A DNA stretch of 34,602 bases from Sphaerochaetaceae bacterium (lineage in GTDB: Bacteria > Spirochaetota > Spirochaetia > Sphaerochaetales > Sphaerochaetaceae), in NCBI GenBank assembly GCA_023231265.1, contig JALNVT010000003.1, forward strand, positions 1 to 34,602, read 5' to 3'. Below the pieces are notes generated by a model that was not told the DNA's origin, made no database searches, and worked only from the letters and a program-made list of their open reading frames with translations. Shown here piece by piece: positions 24,560 to 31,922 of this stretch (its first letter is position 1; every line of letters starts with the position of its first letter). The position numbers and the translations under genes were made by a program.

Positions 24560-25615
24560 ATGAAAGAATTATTGAGAGATAACATAAGAGATCTTGTTCC
24601 ATACAGCTGTGCCAGAGATGAGTTCACAGGTGAGGCAGAGGTTTATTTGGATGCAAATGAAAATTTCTTTGACTATCTTGGAGATGGTTACAATAGATAT
24701 CCAGATCCTCTTTGCAGAGATTTGAGAGTTGAAATTGAAAAGAAGATGAATCTTCCTTTCAAGAATACAGTGATTGGAAATGGAAGTGATGAGTTAATTG
24801 ATAATTTGATCAGAATTTTCTGTGAACCAAAGAAGGAATCTATCTTGATCATGCCACCAACATATGGTGCATACAAGGTGTTTGCAGATGTAAATGATGT
24901 GGCTTGCAGCGAGCTTCCACTGAATAAAGATTTTTCAATTGATATTGATGGTTTCAACAACTTCTCAAAGTTGAACAGTGACAGCACAGACAGATGCAAG
25001 ATTGTATTTGTATGCTCTCCTAACAATCCAACAGGAGAGGCTCAAAGCAATGAAGTGATCTCTGAGTTGGCATCTTCTTTCTCTGGAATCCTTGTTGTTG
25101 ACGAGGCCTATGGTGAGTTCAGTGACAAAGAAAGTGCTGTTGACCTCATTGATAAATATCCAAACATTGTGGTTTTGAAGACATTCTCCAAATGCTGGGG
25201 ACTAGCTGGGGCAAGACTTGGAATCATGGTTGCTGATGAATATATCTGTGAAGTGATGAACAAAGTCAAAGCTCCATATAATGTTGGCATTCCAGCTCAA
25301 AAAGCAGGACTTGAGCAGCTATCAAAAAGCAAAGACATATTGATTGAAAGAGATGATGTCATAAAAAGACGAAATGAGTATTTTGAGAAGTTCAAAAAAC
25401 TTGATATCGTGGAGAAAGTTTATGACAGTGATGCAAATTTTCTGTTGATGAAAACCAAAAACAGTGATCAAATCTGTAAAGAATTGCAGAAAAAGGGTAT
25501 CATAATAAGAAATAGAAATAAGGATTTGCACTGCAGAAACTGTGTGAGAATCACAATAGGTTCTGAAGAAGAGTGCAAACGAGTTTTTGATTCAATGAGT
25601 GAGATAAATTTATGA
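24560..25615 (+). CDS. hisC: Histidinol-phosphate aminotransferase
   Basis: This 351-residue PLP aminotransferase of fold type I converts imidazole acetol phosphate to histidinol phosphate. Seen are DANENFFD near the N-terminus, GNGSDELI (phosphate-binding loop), CSPNNPTGE, VVDEAYGEF and the Schiff-base lysine Lys211 in KTFSKCWGLAGARLG. The C-terminus has IRNRNKDLHCRNCVRITIG. It starts one base after the hisD stop and its last codon overlaps hisB by 4 nt (ATGA). Confidence 0.96.
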   Translation: MKELLRDNIRDLVPYSCARDEFTGEAEVYLDANENFFDYLGDGYNRYPDPLCRDLRVEIEKKMNLPFKNTVIGNGSDELIDNLIRIFCEPKKESILIMPPTYGAYKVFADVNDVACSELPLNKDFSIDIDGFNNFSKLNSDSTDRCKIVFVCSPNNPTGEAQSNEVISELASSFSGILVVDEAYGEFSDKESAVDLIDKYPNIVVLKTFSKCWGLAGARLGIMVADEYICEVMNKVKAPYNVGIPAQKAGLEQLSKSKDILIERDDVIKRRNEYFEKFKKLDIVEKVYDSDANFLLMKTKNSDQICKELQKKGIIIRNRNKDLHCRNCVRITIGSEEECKRVFDSMSEINL

Positions 25616-26787
25616 AAAAAATAAGCAACAGACCTGTATTGTTTGTAGATAGAGATGGTGTTATTGTGCAACCCTGTAAGATAGATACCTATGAAAAAAT
25701 CATATACAGACCAGGTGTATTCAACGCTCTCTCTCAGATATGCAGAGAAGGTAACTTTGAAATTGTTATGGTCAGCAATCAAGATGGAGTGGACACACCA
25801 ATGTTCCCTCATGATAGCTTCTATGGTCCTCACAATAGAATAGTGCAGACACTTGAAGGTGAGGGTGTCAGATTTGATGATTTCTGTATAGATCTATCCC
25901 TGCCTGAAGATAACTGTCCTGGAAGAAAACCAGGAACTGCAATGCTTGAGAAGTACAGAAGTGGAGACTATGATCTTCAGAACTCCTTCATGATAGGTGA
26001 TCGTCTCAATGATATGCGTCTTGCCAAGAATATGGGAATTAAAGGAATATGGTTTGCATCAGAGGATGTTTTTGATGACAGAGATGTGGCTCCTGAGTTG
26101 ATTCCAAGTGAAGATGAGTACGATGAGCTTAAAGATCTCATTGCTCTTCAAACTGACAATTGGCTTGAAATTGCAAATTTCCTTGTTGGCACTGATAACA
26201 GATTGCAAAGAAAAGTCACTGTATCAAGAAATACAAAAGAAACAAAAATTGAGTTGAGTGTGAACCTCGATGGAAGTGGAAAAGGTGAGATCCATACAGG
26301 AATAGAATTCTTCGACCACATGCTATCTCAGGTATTGAGACACAGCAATATGGATATCAATCTAAAAGCTGAAGGCGATCTTGGAGTTGATGAACATCAT
26401 ACAGTTGAAGATATAGCAATTGTTCTTGGATCTGCAATTCGTGAGGCTCTTGGCGACAAGAGAGGAATATCTAGATACGGATTCAATTTATTGACAATGG
26501 ATGAGGTTCTAGCACAGTGTGCTCTTGATTTTTCAGGTCGTCCCTACCTTGTATGGGATGTTGAGTTCAAACGAGAGTATGTTGGCACATTCCCAACAGA
26601 AATGTTCGAGCACTTCTTCAAATCATTCAGTGATGCAGCACAGTGCAATTTGAACATAACTGTTTCAGATGGAAACACTCATCATATGATTGAAGCTGTT
26701 TATAAATGTTTTGCGAAAGCTATACGACAGGCTATCTACCGATATCCTTTCTCAAATGAATTGCCATCTACAAAAGGTATGCTTTAA
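25612..26787 (+). CDS. hisB: Bifunctional histidinol-phosphatase / imidazoleglycerol-phosphate dehydratase
   Basis: This 391-residue fusion is of the Escherichia coli type. Residues 1-165 are a HAD phosphatase with the nucleophile motif FVDRDGVI (Asp13, Asp15) and GDRLNDMRLAK. Residues ~200-391 are the dehydratase with the manganese-binding motifs FFDHMLSQVLRHS, DEHHTVEDIAI and HHMIEAVYKCFAKAIRQA. In the phosphatase loop that binds structural zinc in E. coli (Cys92, His94, Cys101, Cys103), this protein keeps only two cysteines: C92 and C102 remain, but the His is Asp94 and the last Cys is Gly104. The fusion supplies the phosphatase step, which agrees with no separate hisN or hisJ being present. 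Confidence 0.96.
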   Translation: MKKISNRPVLFVDRDGVIVQPCKIDTYEKIIYRPGVFNALSQICREGNFEIVMVSNQDGVDTPMFPHDSFYGPHNRIVQTLEGEGVRFDDFCIDLSLPEDNCPGRKPGTAMLEKYRSGDYDLQNSFMIGDRLNDMRLAKNMGIKGIWFASEDVFDDRDVAPELIPSEDEYDELKDLIALQTDNWLEIANFLVGTDNRLQRKVTVSRNTKETKIELSVNLDGSGKGEIHTGIEFFDHMLSQVLRHSNMDINLKAEGDLGVDEHHTVEDIAIVLGSAIREALGDKRGISRYGFNLLTMDEVLAQCALDFSGRPYLVWDVEFKREYVGTFPTEMFEHFFKSFSDAAQCNLNITVSDGNTHHMIEAVYKCFAKAIRQAIYRYPFSNELPSTKGML

Positions 26788-26842
26788 ACCCAGTCTGACT
26801 GAGATCTGATTCTCAGTTCAGTATAATATTGAGGAAAATTAT
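26788..26842 (+). promoter_or_regulatory. hisB-hisH gap with stem-loop and TATAAT
   Basis: This is the only sizeable gap inside the operon. ACTGAG (26798-26803) pairs with CTCAGT (26812-26817). TATAAT follows at 26822-26827, without a -35 partner. It may be a processing hairpin or a weak internal promoter. Confidence 0.35.
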
Positions 26843-27439
26843 ATGATAGCAATAGTTAAATACAATGCAGGAAACATACAATCTGTTATGTGTGCTTTGA
26901 ACCGTCTTGGATATGATGCAGTTGTTACTGATGATGTTGAGATGATAAAGAAAGCAGACAAGGTTATATTTCCTGGAGTTGGAGAGGCATCAACTGCTAT
27001 GGCTTATTTGGAGAGCATCAATTTGATTGATACTCTTAAAGATCTGAAGAAGCCATTTTTAGGTATATGTCTTGGAATGCAGCTCTTATGTGAGAGAAGT
27101 GATGAGAATGACTGCAGATGCATGGGAATGTTTGATGTACCTGTTGTGGAATTTGATAAGACTTCTGGTTTCAAAATACCTCACGTTGGGTGGAACACTA
27201 TATATGATCTCAAAAGTGATCTGTATAAAGATGTGAAGGAAAATTCTTACTGCTACTTTGTCCACACTTATTATGTTCCGGTTTGCGATTACACAATAGC
27301 AAAGTGTGAATATGCTGGAGTCTCTTTCTCTGCATCCATCAAAAGAGATAACTTCTATGCAACTCAATTTCATCCCGAAAAGAGTGGATCCATTGGAGAG
27401 ACAATACTGAACAATTTCTTAAAATTGGAGGATAAGTGA
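26843..27439 (+). CDS. hisH: Imidazole glycerol phosphate synthase, glutaminase subunit
   Basis: This 198-residue class I glutamine amidotransferase feeds ammonia to HisF. The nucleophile Cys76 is in FLGICLGMQLL, and the His177/Glu179 pair is in QFHPEKSG. IVKYNAGN starts the protein as expected. AGGAAAA lies upstream. Its stop overlaps the hisA ATG by one base (TGATG). Confidence 0.96.
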   Translation: MIAIVKYNAGNIQSVMCALNRLGYDAVVTDDVEMIKKADKVIFPGVGEASTAMAYLESINLIDTLKDLKKPFLGICLGMQLLCERSDENDCRCMGMFDVPVVEFDKTSGFKIPHVGWNTIYDLKSDLYKDVKENSYCYFVHTYYVPVCDYTIAKCEYAGVSFSASIKRDNFYATQFHPEKSGSIGETILNNFLKLEDK

Positions 27440-28176
27440 TGATTATAATTCCTGCTATTGATATTTTTGAAGGTCAGCTTGTCAGATTGAATCAAGGTGA
27501 TTATGCAAGCGTTAAGCAATATGGATTATCTCCTCTTGAGATTGCAAAATCATTTGAGGGCTCTGGGCTCACTCATCTTCATCTTGTTGATTTAGAAGGT
27601 GCCAAAAGTGGCTCACCTAAGAATCTCAAGATACTTGAGCAGATTGCAGACAATACAAATTTGATAATTGATTTTGGTGGTGGTGTTAAGACAAGAGAGT
27701 CCTTGATCTCATCTTTCAATGCTGGCGCCAATAGAATTACATGTGGCTCAATTGCAGTTAAAAGCAGAGAGCTTGTACTTGAATGGCTCAAAGAGTTTGG
27801 TGAGAGCAAGCTCGTTCTTGGTGCTGATTGCAGAGACAAAATGATTGCAACAAGTGGTTGGCTTGATACAAGTGGTTTTGAGGTTCATGATTTTGTAAAA
27901 TCTTACATTGATGAAGGTTTCAAAAGAGTTGTTGTCACTGATATTTCAAAAGATGGAATGCTTGCAGGTCCATCCTTTGAACTGTACAAAAGCTTGATAA
28001 AGAACACCTCTTGCAATCTTGAACTTGTTGCCTCTGGTGGAGTTTCATGCAAACAGGATCTTTTGGACCTGAATGATATCTCATGCTATGCTGCAATTGT
28101 TGGAAAGGCCTTCTATGAAGGAAGAATAAGTCTTGAAGAATTATCAAAACTTGAGGAGAGATTCAATGCTAGCTAA
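27439..28176 (+). CDS. hisA: ProFAR isomerase (phosphoribosylformimino-AICAR-P isomerase)
   Basis: This 245-residue TIM-barrel enzyme has catalytic aspartates at residue 8 (IIIPAIDIF) and residue 130 (LGADCRDK), and a phosphate site in DFGGGVK and ASGGVS. I start it at ATG 27439, which lies 7 nt after GGAGG and gives the usual MIIIPAID N-terminus; a GTG one codon upstream is too near that site. It ends overlapping hisF by 11 nt. Confidence 0.96.
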   Translation: MIIIPAIDIFEGQLVRLNQGDYASVKQYGLSPLEIAKSFEGSGLTHLHLVDLEGAKSGSPKNLKILEQIADNTNLIIDFGGGVKTRESLISSFNAGANRITCGSIAVKSRELVLEWLKEFGESKLVLGADCRDKMIATSGWLDTSGFEVHDFVKSYIDEGFKRVVVTDISKDGMLAGPSFELYKSLIKNTSCNLELVASGGVSCKQDLLDLNDISCYAAIVGKAFYEGRISLEELSKLEERFNAS

Positions 28177-28942
28177 AAGAATAATACCGTGCCTTGATGT
28201 ATGCAACGGAAGAACGGTCAAAGGTGTCAATTTTGTGAATTTGAGAGATGCTGGAGATGCTGTTGAACTTGCTAAGACCTACAGTGATAAAGGAGCAGAT
28301 GAGCTTGTATTTCTCGATATAACAGCAACTGTTGAGAAGAGAAAGACTCTCTCTGAGCTTGTGAAGAATATATCCAAAACCATAAGCATACCATTTACAG
28401 TTGGTGGTGGAATAAACACCATTGAAGATGTTGATGTCATGCTGAGCTGTGGTGCTGATAAGATCTCAATCAACTCAATATGTGTTAAAAATCCTGATAT
28501 AATTGGAGAGCTCTCACATACTTTTGGCTCTCAATGTGTTGTATGCGCATTGGATGTAAAAAGAAATGATGCATTCAATAAAAACGGCCTTGATGGTTGG
28601 GAGATTTACACTCATGGAGGACGTGTTGCAACAGGTCTTGATGCTTTTGATTTTGCAAAAGAGGTGTACAATCGTGGAGCTGGAGAGATCCTACTTACAA
28701 GCATGAACAGTGATGGATGCAAGAATGGATTTGAAATTGATCTGACAAAAAGAATAAGTAAATCTGTTTCAATTCCTGTCATTGCTTCAGGCGGAGCTGG
28801 TAATATGGAGCACTTCAAGGACGTCTTTGAAGATGGATGTGCTGATGCAGCACTTGCGGCATCAATATTTCATTTTGGCGAAGTTCAAATAATGGACTTG
28901 AAACGATACCTCAATGATAATAATATAAGTGTACGTTTATAA
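28166..28942 (+). CDS. hisF: Imidazole glycerol phosphate synthase, cyclase subunit
   Basis: This 258-residue TIM-barrel partner of HisH makes imidazole glycerol phosphate and AICAR. Asp11 (PCLDVCNGR) and Asp130 (VCALDVKRN) are the catalytic residues, and VGGGI and ASGGAG are the phosphate loops. ATG 28166 follows GAGGAG by 7 nt and gives the conserved MLAKRIIPCLD start. A longer upstream start is rejected. It overlaps the end of hisA by 11 nt. Confidence 0.97.
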   Translation: MLAKRIIPCLDVCNGRTVKGVNFVNLRDAGDAVELAKTYSDKGADELVFLDITATVEKRKTLSELVKNISKTISIPFTVGGGINTIEDVDVMLSCGADKISINSICVKNPDIIGELSHTFGSQCVVCALDVKRNDAFNKNGLDGWEIYTHGGRVATGLDAFDFAKEVYNRGAGEILLTSMNSDGCKNGFEIDLTKRISKSVSIPVIASGGAGNMEHFKDVFEDGCADAALAASIFHFGEVQIMDLKRYLNDNNISVRL

Positions 28943-28961
28943 GGAAATAAAAGGAAAAAAT

Positions 28962-29588
28962 ATGATAACTTTAGATAAAATTGATGAACTTGATTTTGAA
29001 AAGACAGGTGGTCTGATTCCAGCTATTATTCAAGATGCAAGAACTAAAACAGTTTTGATGCTCGGATTCATGAATAAAGAATCTCTTACCAAGACAATCA
29101 ATTCAAAACTTGTTACTTTCTATTCAAGATCACGACAGACCTTGTGGACAAAGGGCGAGACAAGTGGCAACTATCTGGAATTGAGAGACATCAAGATGGA
29201 TTGTGATAAAGACACTCTGTTGGTTTATGCAATTCCATCAGGTCCTACCTGTCATACTGGAGCTGATACATGTTTCTTTGAATCAAATAAACCAGATGAT
29301 GTTGATACAAGAGAGTTCTTGTTCTATCTAGAAAAAGTAATTGAAGATAGAAGAGAGTATCCTGTAGAGGGCTCATACACAAACAATCTTTTCTCACGTG
29401 GAATCAAGAAGATTGCTCAGAAAGTTGGAGAGGAAGCTACTGAAGTTGTGATAGAGTCACAGCATGACAAGCAAGATTTACTGGTAAATGAAGCAGCAGA
29501 TTTATTGTACCATCTTCAAGTTTTACTTACTTACAAAGATGTGAAGCTGATTCAGGTGCTTGAATGTCTGAAAGAGCGTCATTCATAA
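28962..29588 (+). CDS. hisIE: Bifunctional phosphoribosyl-AMP cyclohydrolase / phosphoribosyl-ATP pyrophosphatase
   Basis: This 208-residue fusion carries out steps two and three of the pathway. The HisI half (1-110) has LWTKGETSGN, the metal motif D80-C-D82 and the cysteines CHTGADTCF (C97, C104). The HisE half (~125-208) has GSYTNNLFSRGIKKIAQKVGEEATEVVIE. AAGGAA lies upstream; ATG 28962 gives the family start. It is the last gene of the operon and completes all ten pathway activities with hisG, D, C, B, H, A and F. Confidence 0.96.
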   Translation: MITLDKIDELDFEKTGGLIPAIIQDARTKTVLMLGFMNKESLTKTINSKLVTFYSRSRQTLWTKGETSGNYLELRDIKMDCDKDTLLVYAIPSGPTCHTGADTCFFESNKPDDVDTREFLFYLEKVIEDRREYPVEGSYTNNLFSRGIKKIAQKVGEEATEVVIESQHDKQDLLVNEAADLLYHLQVLLTYKDVKLIQVLECLKERHS

Positions 29589-29611
29589 AAAACGATACGA
29601 ATTAAGAGTTT

Positions 29612-29633
29612 GGAGGATTGCCTCCCATTTTTT
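29612..29633 (+). terminator. Terminator of the his operon
   Basis: GGAGG-ATTG-CCTCC is followed after CA by six T's. It ends against the converging radC stop codon at 29632. Confidence 0.65.
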
Positions 29634-30333
29634 ATAGGTCATCAATTGTCTTGAACTCATTGAAATCCTGCATCGAATGAAAATCATCCTCACTGAAGAT
29701 GATGTGATCGAGAATTTTTATTCCCAAAAGCTCTCCACATTTTTTCATTCTGAGAGTGACTCCAAAATCATTCTTACTTGGACCAAGGTTTCCAGACGGA
29801 TGATTGTGTGTGAGAATTATTGCAACTGCATTGTGCGATATTGCTGGTTGAAATACCTCTCTTGGATGAATCAAGCACTGGTTGACCGTTCCAACTGATG
29901 CCACATCAACAGATAGAACCTCATAAGCACTGTTCACCGAGAGCACAACGAATTGCTCTTGATGTCGAGTTGAGTAATGTCTGACGATGTGAAATGCATC
30001 AAGAGGCTCAAGAATCTGTCTCTTTTTTGATGTGATTCTTCTTCTTCCTATCTCAAGAGATGCACATATCAAGCTGGCTTTTGCAGGACCAAGTCCCTTT
30101 ATTGAAAGAAGCTCCTCGTATGTTGCATCCTTTTTTTCATCGAGCAGTGTTATAACATTTCTTGCCACCTGGGTGACATTGTTATCCTTACCACCTGCAC
30201 CAATTAGAATTGCCAAAAGCTCCTCGTCTGTCAGTGTGTCCTTACCACCATTTCTCATTCTCTCTCTTGGCCTCATTTCAGGAGGTAAATCTTTGAGAGT
30301 TAAAACATTGTTTTGTTGGATTTTGTATTTCAT
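29632..30333 (-). CDS. radC: RadC family protein (JAMM/MPN+ domain, UPF0758)
   Basis: This 233-residue protein has an N-terminal helix-hairpin-helix part (KGLGPAKASLI, 79-89) and a C-terminal JAMM metalloprotease-like domain with His176, His178 and Asp189 in THNHPSGNLGPSKND. The family was once tied to DNA repair, but that link is not supported and its role is unknown. The LPPEMRPRERM start region is normal. There is no Shine-Dalgarno site; an extended -10 box (TGTTATATT) lies just 4 nt before the ATG. It is divergent from merR. Confidence 0.92.
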   Translation of the reverse strand: MKYKIQQNNVLTLKDLPPEMRPRERMRNGGKDTLTDEELLAILIGAGGKDNNVTQVARNVITLLDEKKDATYEELLSIKGLGPAKASLICASLEIGRRRITSKKRQILEPLDAFHIVRHYSTRHQEQFVVLSVNSAYEVLSVDVASVGTVNQCLIHPREVFQPAISHNAVAIILTHNHPSGNLGPSKNDFGVTLRMKKCGELLGIKILDHIIFSEDDFHSMQDFNEFKTIDDL

Positions 30334-30337
30334 ACGT

Positions 30338-30382
30338 AATATAACAGTTGAACTTGTTAATTTGCATTAATTGTGTTAAAAA
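30338..30382. promoter_or_regulatory. Divergent radC/merR promoters, both against the start codons
   Basis: Reverse strand: TGTTATATT (30338-30346) lies 4 nt before the radC ATG. Forward strand: TTGTTA (30354-30359), 17 bp, TAAAAA (30377-30382) with TG in the extended position, then 7 nt to the merR ATG at 30390. Neither gene has a ribosome site. Confidence 0.55.
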
Positions 30383-30389
30383 TTTAAAT

Positions 30390-30845
30390 ATGAGTGGAAA
30401 GATATATAGAATCGGTGATCTGGCTAGAAAGGCTGGAGTCTCAATCAGAACAGTTCGCTATTATGAATCAATAGGGCTTCTGCAGGCTTCATTCAGATCC
30501 AAGGGTGGACAGAGATATTTTGATGATAAAACCTTGGTTGTATTGAGGCGTATCATTGAGCTCAAAAACTTAGATTTTTCTTTGGATAATATCAAATCAA
30601 TTGTACTCATGAGCAGAGAGGATGAGGACGGATCTAAAAGAAGAAACGAACTTCTTCATCAATACAGAAACAAACTGTCACTTGCAATAGATAAAAAACT
30701 TGCACTTGAAGCTCAGATCGATGGATTCAGCTGGCACATCAAGCAGCTTGAAAGTGGAATCGATTTCAGAGAGTGTCCTGGTAAGGATTGCAAGAACTGC
30801 AAGTTCAGAGACAAATGCATATTCTTCTCAGAGCAATTTGACTAA
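30390..30845 (+). CDS. MerR-family regulator with four C-terminal cysteines
   Basis: This 151-residue protein has a MerR winged helix-turn-helix (YRIGDLARKAGVSIRTVRYYESIGLL, residues 6-31, is the signature region), a wing at QRYFDD and a long dimerisation helix (~82-120). The C-terminus has C129-x4-C134-x2-C137-x5-C143, which recalls but does not match the SoxR [2Fe-2S] motif (CX2CXCX5C). It may bind a metal or an iron-sulfur cluster and sense redox state. ATG 30390 is chosen because the protein aligns there; upstream codons overlap the promoter. The gene is probably leaderless. Its targets may include the neighbouring C_GCAxxG gene, but this is not shown. Confidence 0.88.
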   Translation: MSGKIYRIGDLARKAGVSIRTVRYYESIGLLQASFRSKGGQRYFDDKTLVVLRRIIELKNLDFSLDNIKSIVLMSREDEDGSKRRNELLHQYRNKLSLAIDKKLALEAQIDGFSWHIKQLESGIDFRECPGKDCKNCKFRDKCIFFSEQFD

Positions 30846-30875
30846 AAAAAAGCCCGATCCTTTCAGATTGAGCTT
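30844..30875 (-). terminator. Terminator of the zinc-ribbon gene
   Basis: On the reverse strand AAGCTCAATC pairs with GATCGGGCTT (one mismatch, one G-U) around a 6-nt loop, followed by T's. The T run overlaps the merR stop codon. Confidence 0.75.
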
Positions 30876-30902
30876 CTGCATAGCAATTTATAATTTCTGT
30901 CA

Positions 30903-31322
30903 TCAAGTTTTCTTTATGAAGGTATGGCCACAGTTTGGACACTTTATTTTTATCTTGCCTTTGTTCTTAGGAACTCGGCATACAGTCTTGCATTCAGGAC
31001 ATACATAAAATTTATGTGTTTTGGATTCTTTAGCATAATATCTTTGATCAACAAACCACTGTTTTATCTTCTTATTAAATTGGATAAATTTATAGTTCTC
31101 TGCATATCTTTTAGATTTGTTTGTAGAAAAAAATCTGAAAACACTTGTAAATAATAAAGCCAAACTAGCTGTCTCCAAAATCAACATCAACTGAGGAATT
31201 TGAACCACCAGAGAGATTATATTGGCAAGCAATGCGAGAATTATATAGAACATTCCCAACTCATCATTGCCATTATGTGTTTTTCTAAAATTTGTTATCC
31301 ATTGTTCAAAACTTTTTTTCAT
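30903..31322 (-). CDS. Membrane protein with C-terminal zinc ribbon (unknown)
   Basis: This 139-residue protein has two hydrophobic helices (about 24-42 and 45-64) and then a basic stretch and a zinc ribbon: C108-x2-C111 and C128-x2-C131, with an extra C115. A related layout is seen in small rhomboid-type or DUF3667-like spirochaete and clostridial membrane proteins, but I do not recognise a specific family. There is no Shine-Dalgarno site; TTGCCT-N17-CATATT ends 6 nt before the ATG, so it is probably leaderless. No function assigned. Confidence 0.75.
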   Translation of the reverse strand: MKKSFEQWITNFRKTHNGNDELGMFYIILALLANIISLVVQIPQLMLILETASLALLFTSVFRFFSTNKSKRYAENYKFIQFNKKIKQWFVDQRYYAKESKTHKFYVCPECKTVCRVPKNKGKIKIKCPNCGHTFIKKT

Positions 31323-31328
31323 ATTTTA

Positions 31329-31357
31329 AATATGCTAAAACGAGGAAAAAAAGGCAA
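31329..31357 (-). promoter_or_regulatory. Predicted promoter giving a leaderless zinc-ribbon mRNA
   Basis: Reverse strand TTGCCT, 17 bp, CATATT, then 6 nt and the ATG at 31322. No ribosome site. Confidence 0.5.
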
Positions 31358-31403
31358 CTGATTTGAAGAAAATAAATGTGTTTTATTCTTTTTATTATAA
31401 ATC

Positions 31404-31432
31404 TTGAAAAATAGAGAGTTACCCTATATATT
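31404..31432 (+). promoter_or_regulatory. Strong promoter giving a leaderless C_GCAxxG mRNA
   Basis: TTGAAA (31404-31409), exactly 17 bp, TATATT (31427-31432), then 7 nt to ATG 31440. Both boxes match consensus at five of six positions. +1 falls on the start codon. Confidence 0.7.
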
Positions 31433-31439
31433 TGAATCC

Positions 31440-31871
31440 ATGAAAACATTAGAAGAATATCAGAAAATAGTGGTTGAAAATCACAAAGCAGGAAACAACT
31501 GTGCACAATCTGCTGCACTTACATTTATAGATTTGGTTGGAATTCATAAGCAATCATTGTTCCCTATTTTGGAGGGCTTCGGTGCTGGTATGGGTAACAG
31601 AGAGGTTGCCTGTGGTTCTGTTGTGGGATGTGCTGCAATATTGTCATTGTTATCATCATCAGGAAGTCTTGAGAATATCACCAAGAAGACGACCTATGAG
31701 ATAACATCATCACTCAATGAGCAGTTCTACAATAAATACCAAACCTTGATCTGTAAAGAATTGCAAGGAAATGGAGAGCATCCAGCTGTTCCAGTTGTTC
31801 CTTGTGAGGAGACAATGGTTACAGCGGTTACAATTGCTTACAACTTGATCAAAGAGAACAAACTGGCATAA
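31440..31871 (+). CDS. C_GCAxxG_C_C family redox protein
   Basis: This 143-residue protein has the family cysteine pattern: Cys21 in GNNCAQSA, Cys58 in ACGS, Cys64 in the GCA motif (VVGCAAILSL), Cys105 in LICKEL and Cys122 in VPCEE. The family (Pfam C_GCAxxG_C_C) is small and its chemistry is unknown; the conserved cysteines suggest a cofactor or redox job. ATG 31440 lies 7 nt after a strong -10 box, with no ribosome site, so the mRNA is probably leaderless. It may be regulated by the cysteine-rich MerR protein encoded nearby (guess). Confidence 0.87.
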   Translation: MKTLEEYQKIVVENHKAGNNCAQSAALTFIDLVGIHKQSLFPILEGFGAGMGNREVACGSVVGCAAILSLLSSSGSLENITKKTTYEITSSLNEQFYNKYQTLICKELQGNGEHPAVPVVPCEETMVTAVTIAYNLIKENKLA

Positions 31872-31885
31872 CTAAATCAAATTTT

Positions 31886-31922
31886 AAAAAGATGGCTACC
31901 ATCATTACAGTTTTATGGTGGC
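31886..31922 (-). terminator. Terminator of the EAL gene (and possibly the C_GCAxxG gene)
   Basis: On the reverse strand GCCACCAT pairs with ATGGTAGC (one G-U) around 12 nt, followed by T's at 31886-31890. The hairpin includes the EAL gene's last codons. Confidence 0.6.

Noticed and set aside
30348..30389. TTG start for the MerR protein, 14 codons upstream
   Set aside because: The extra codons cross the predicted -35/-10 boxes, and the MerR fold begins at the ATG at 30390.
31404..31439. TTG start for the C_GCAxxG protein, 12 codons upstream
   Set aside because: That TTG is the first three bases of the -35 box TTGAAA, and the added residues are not family-like.
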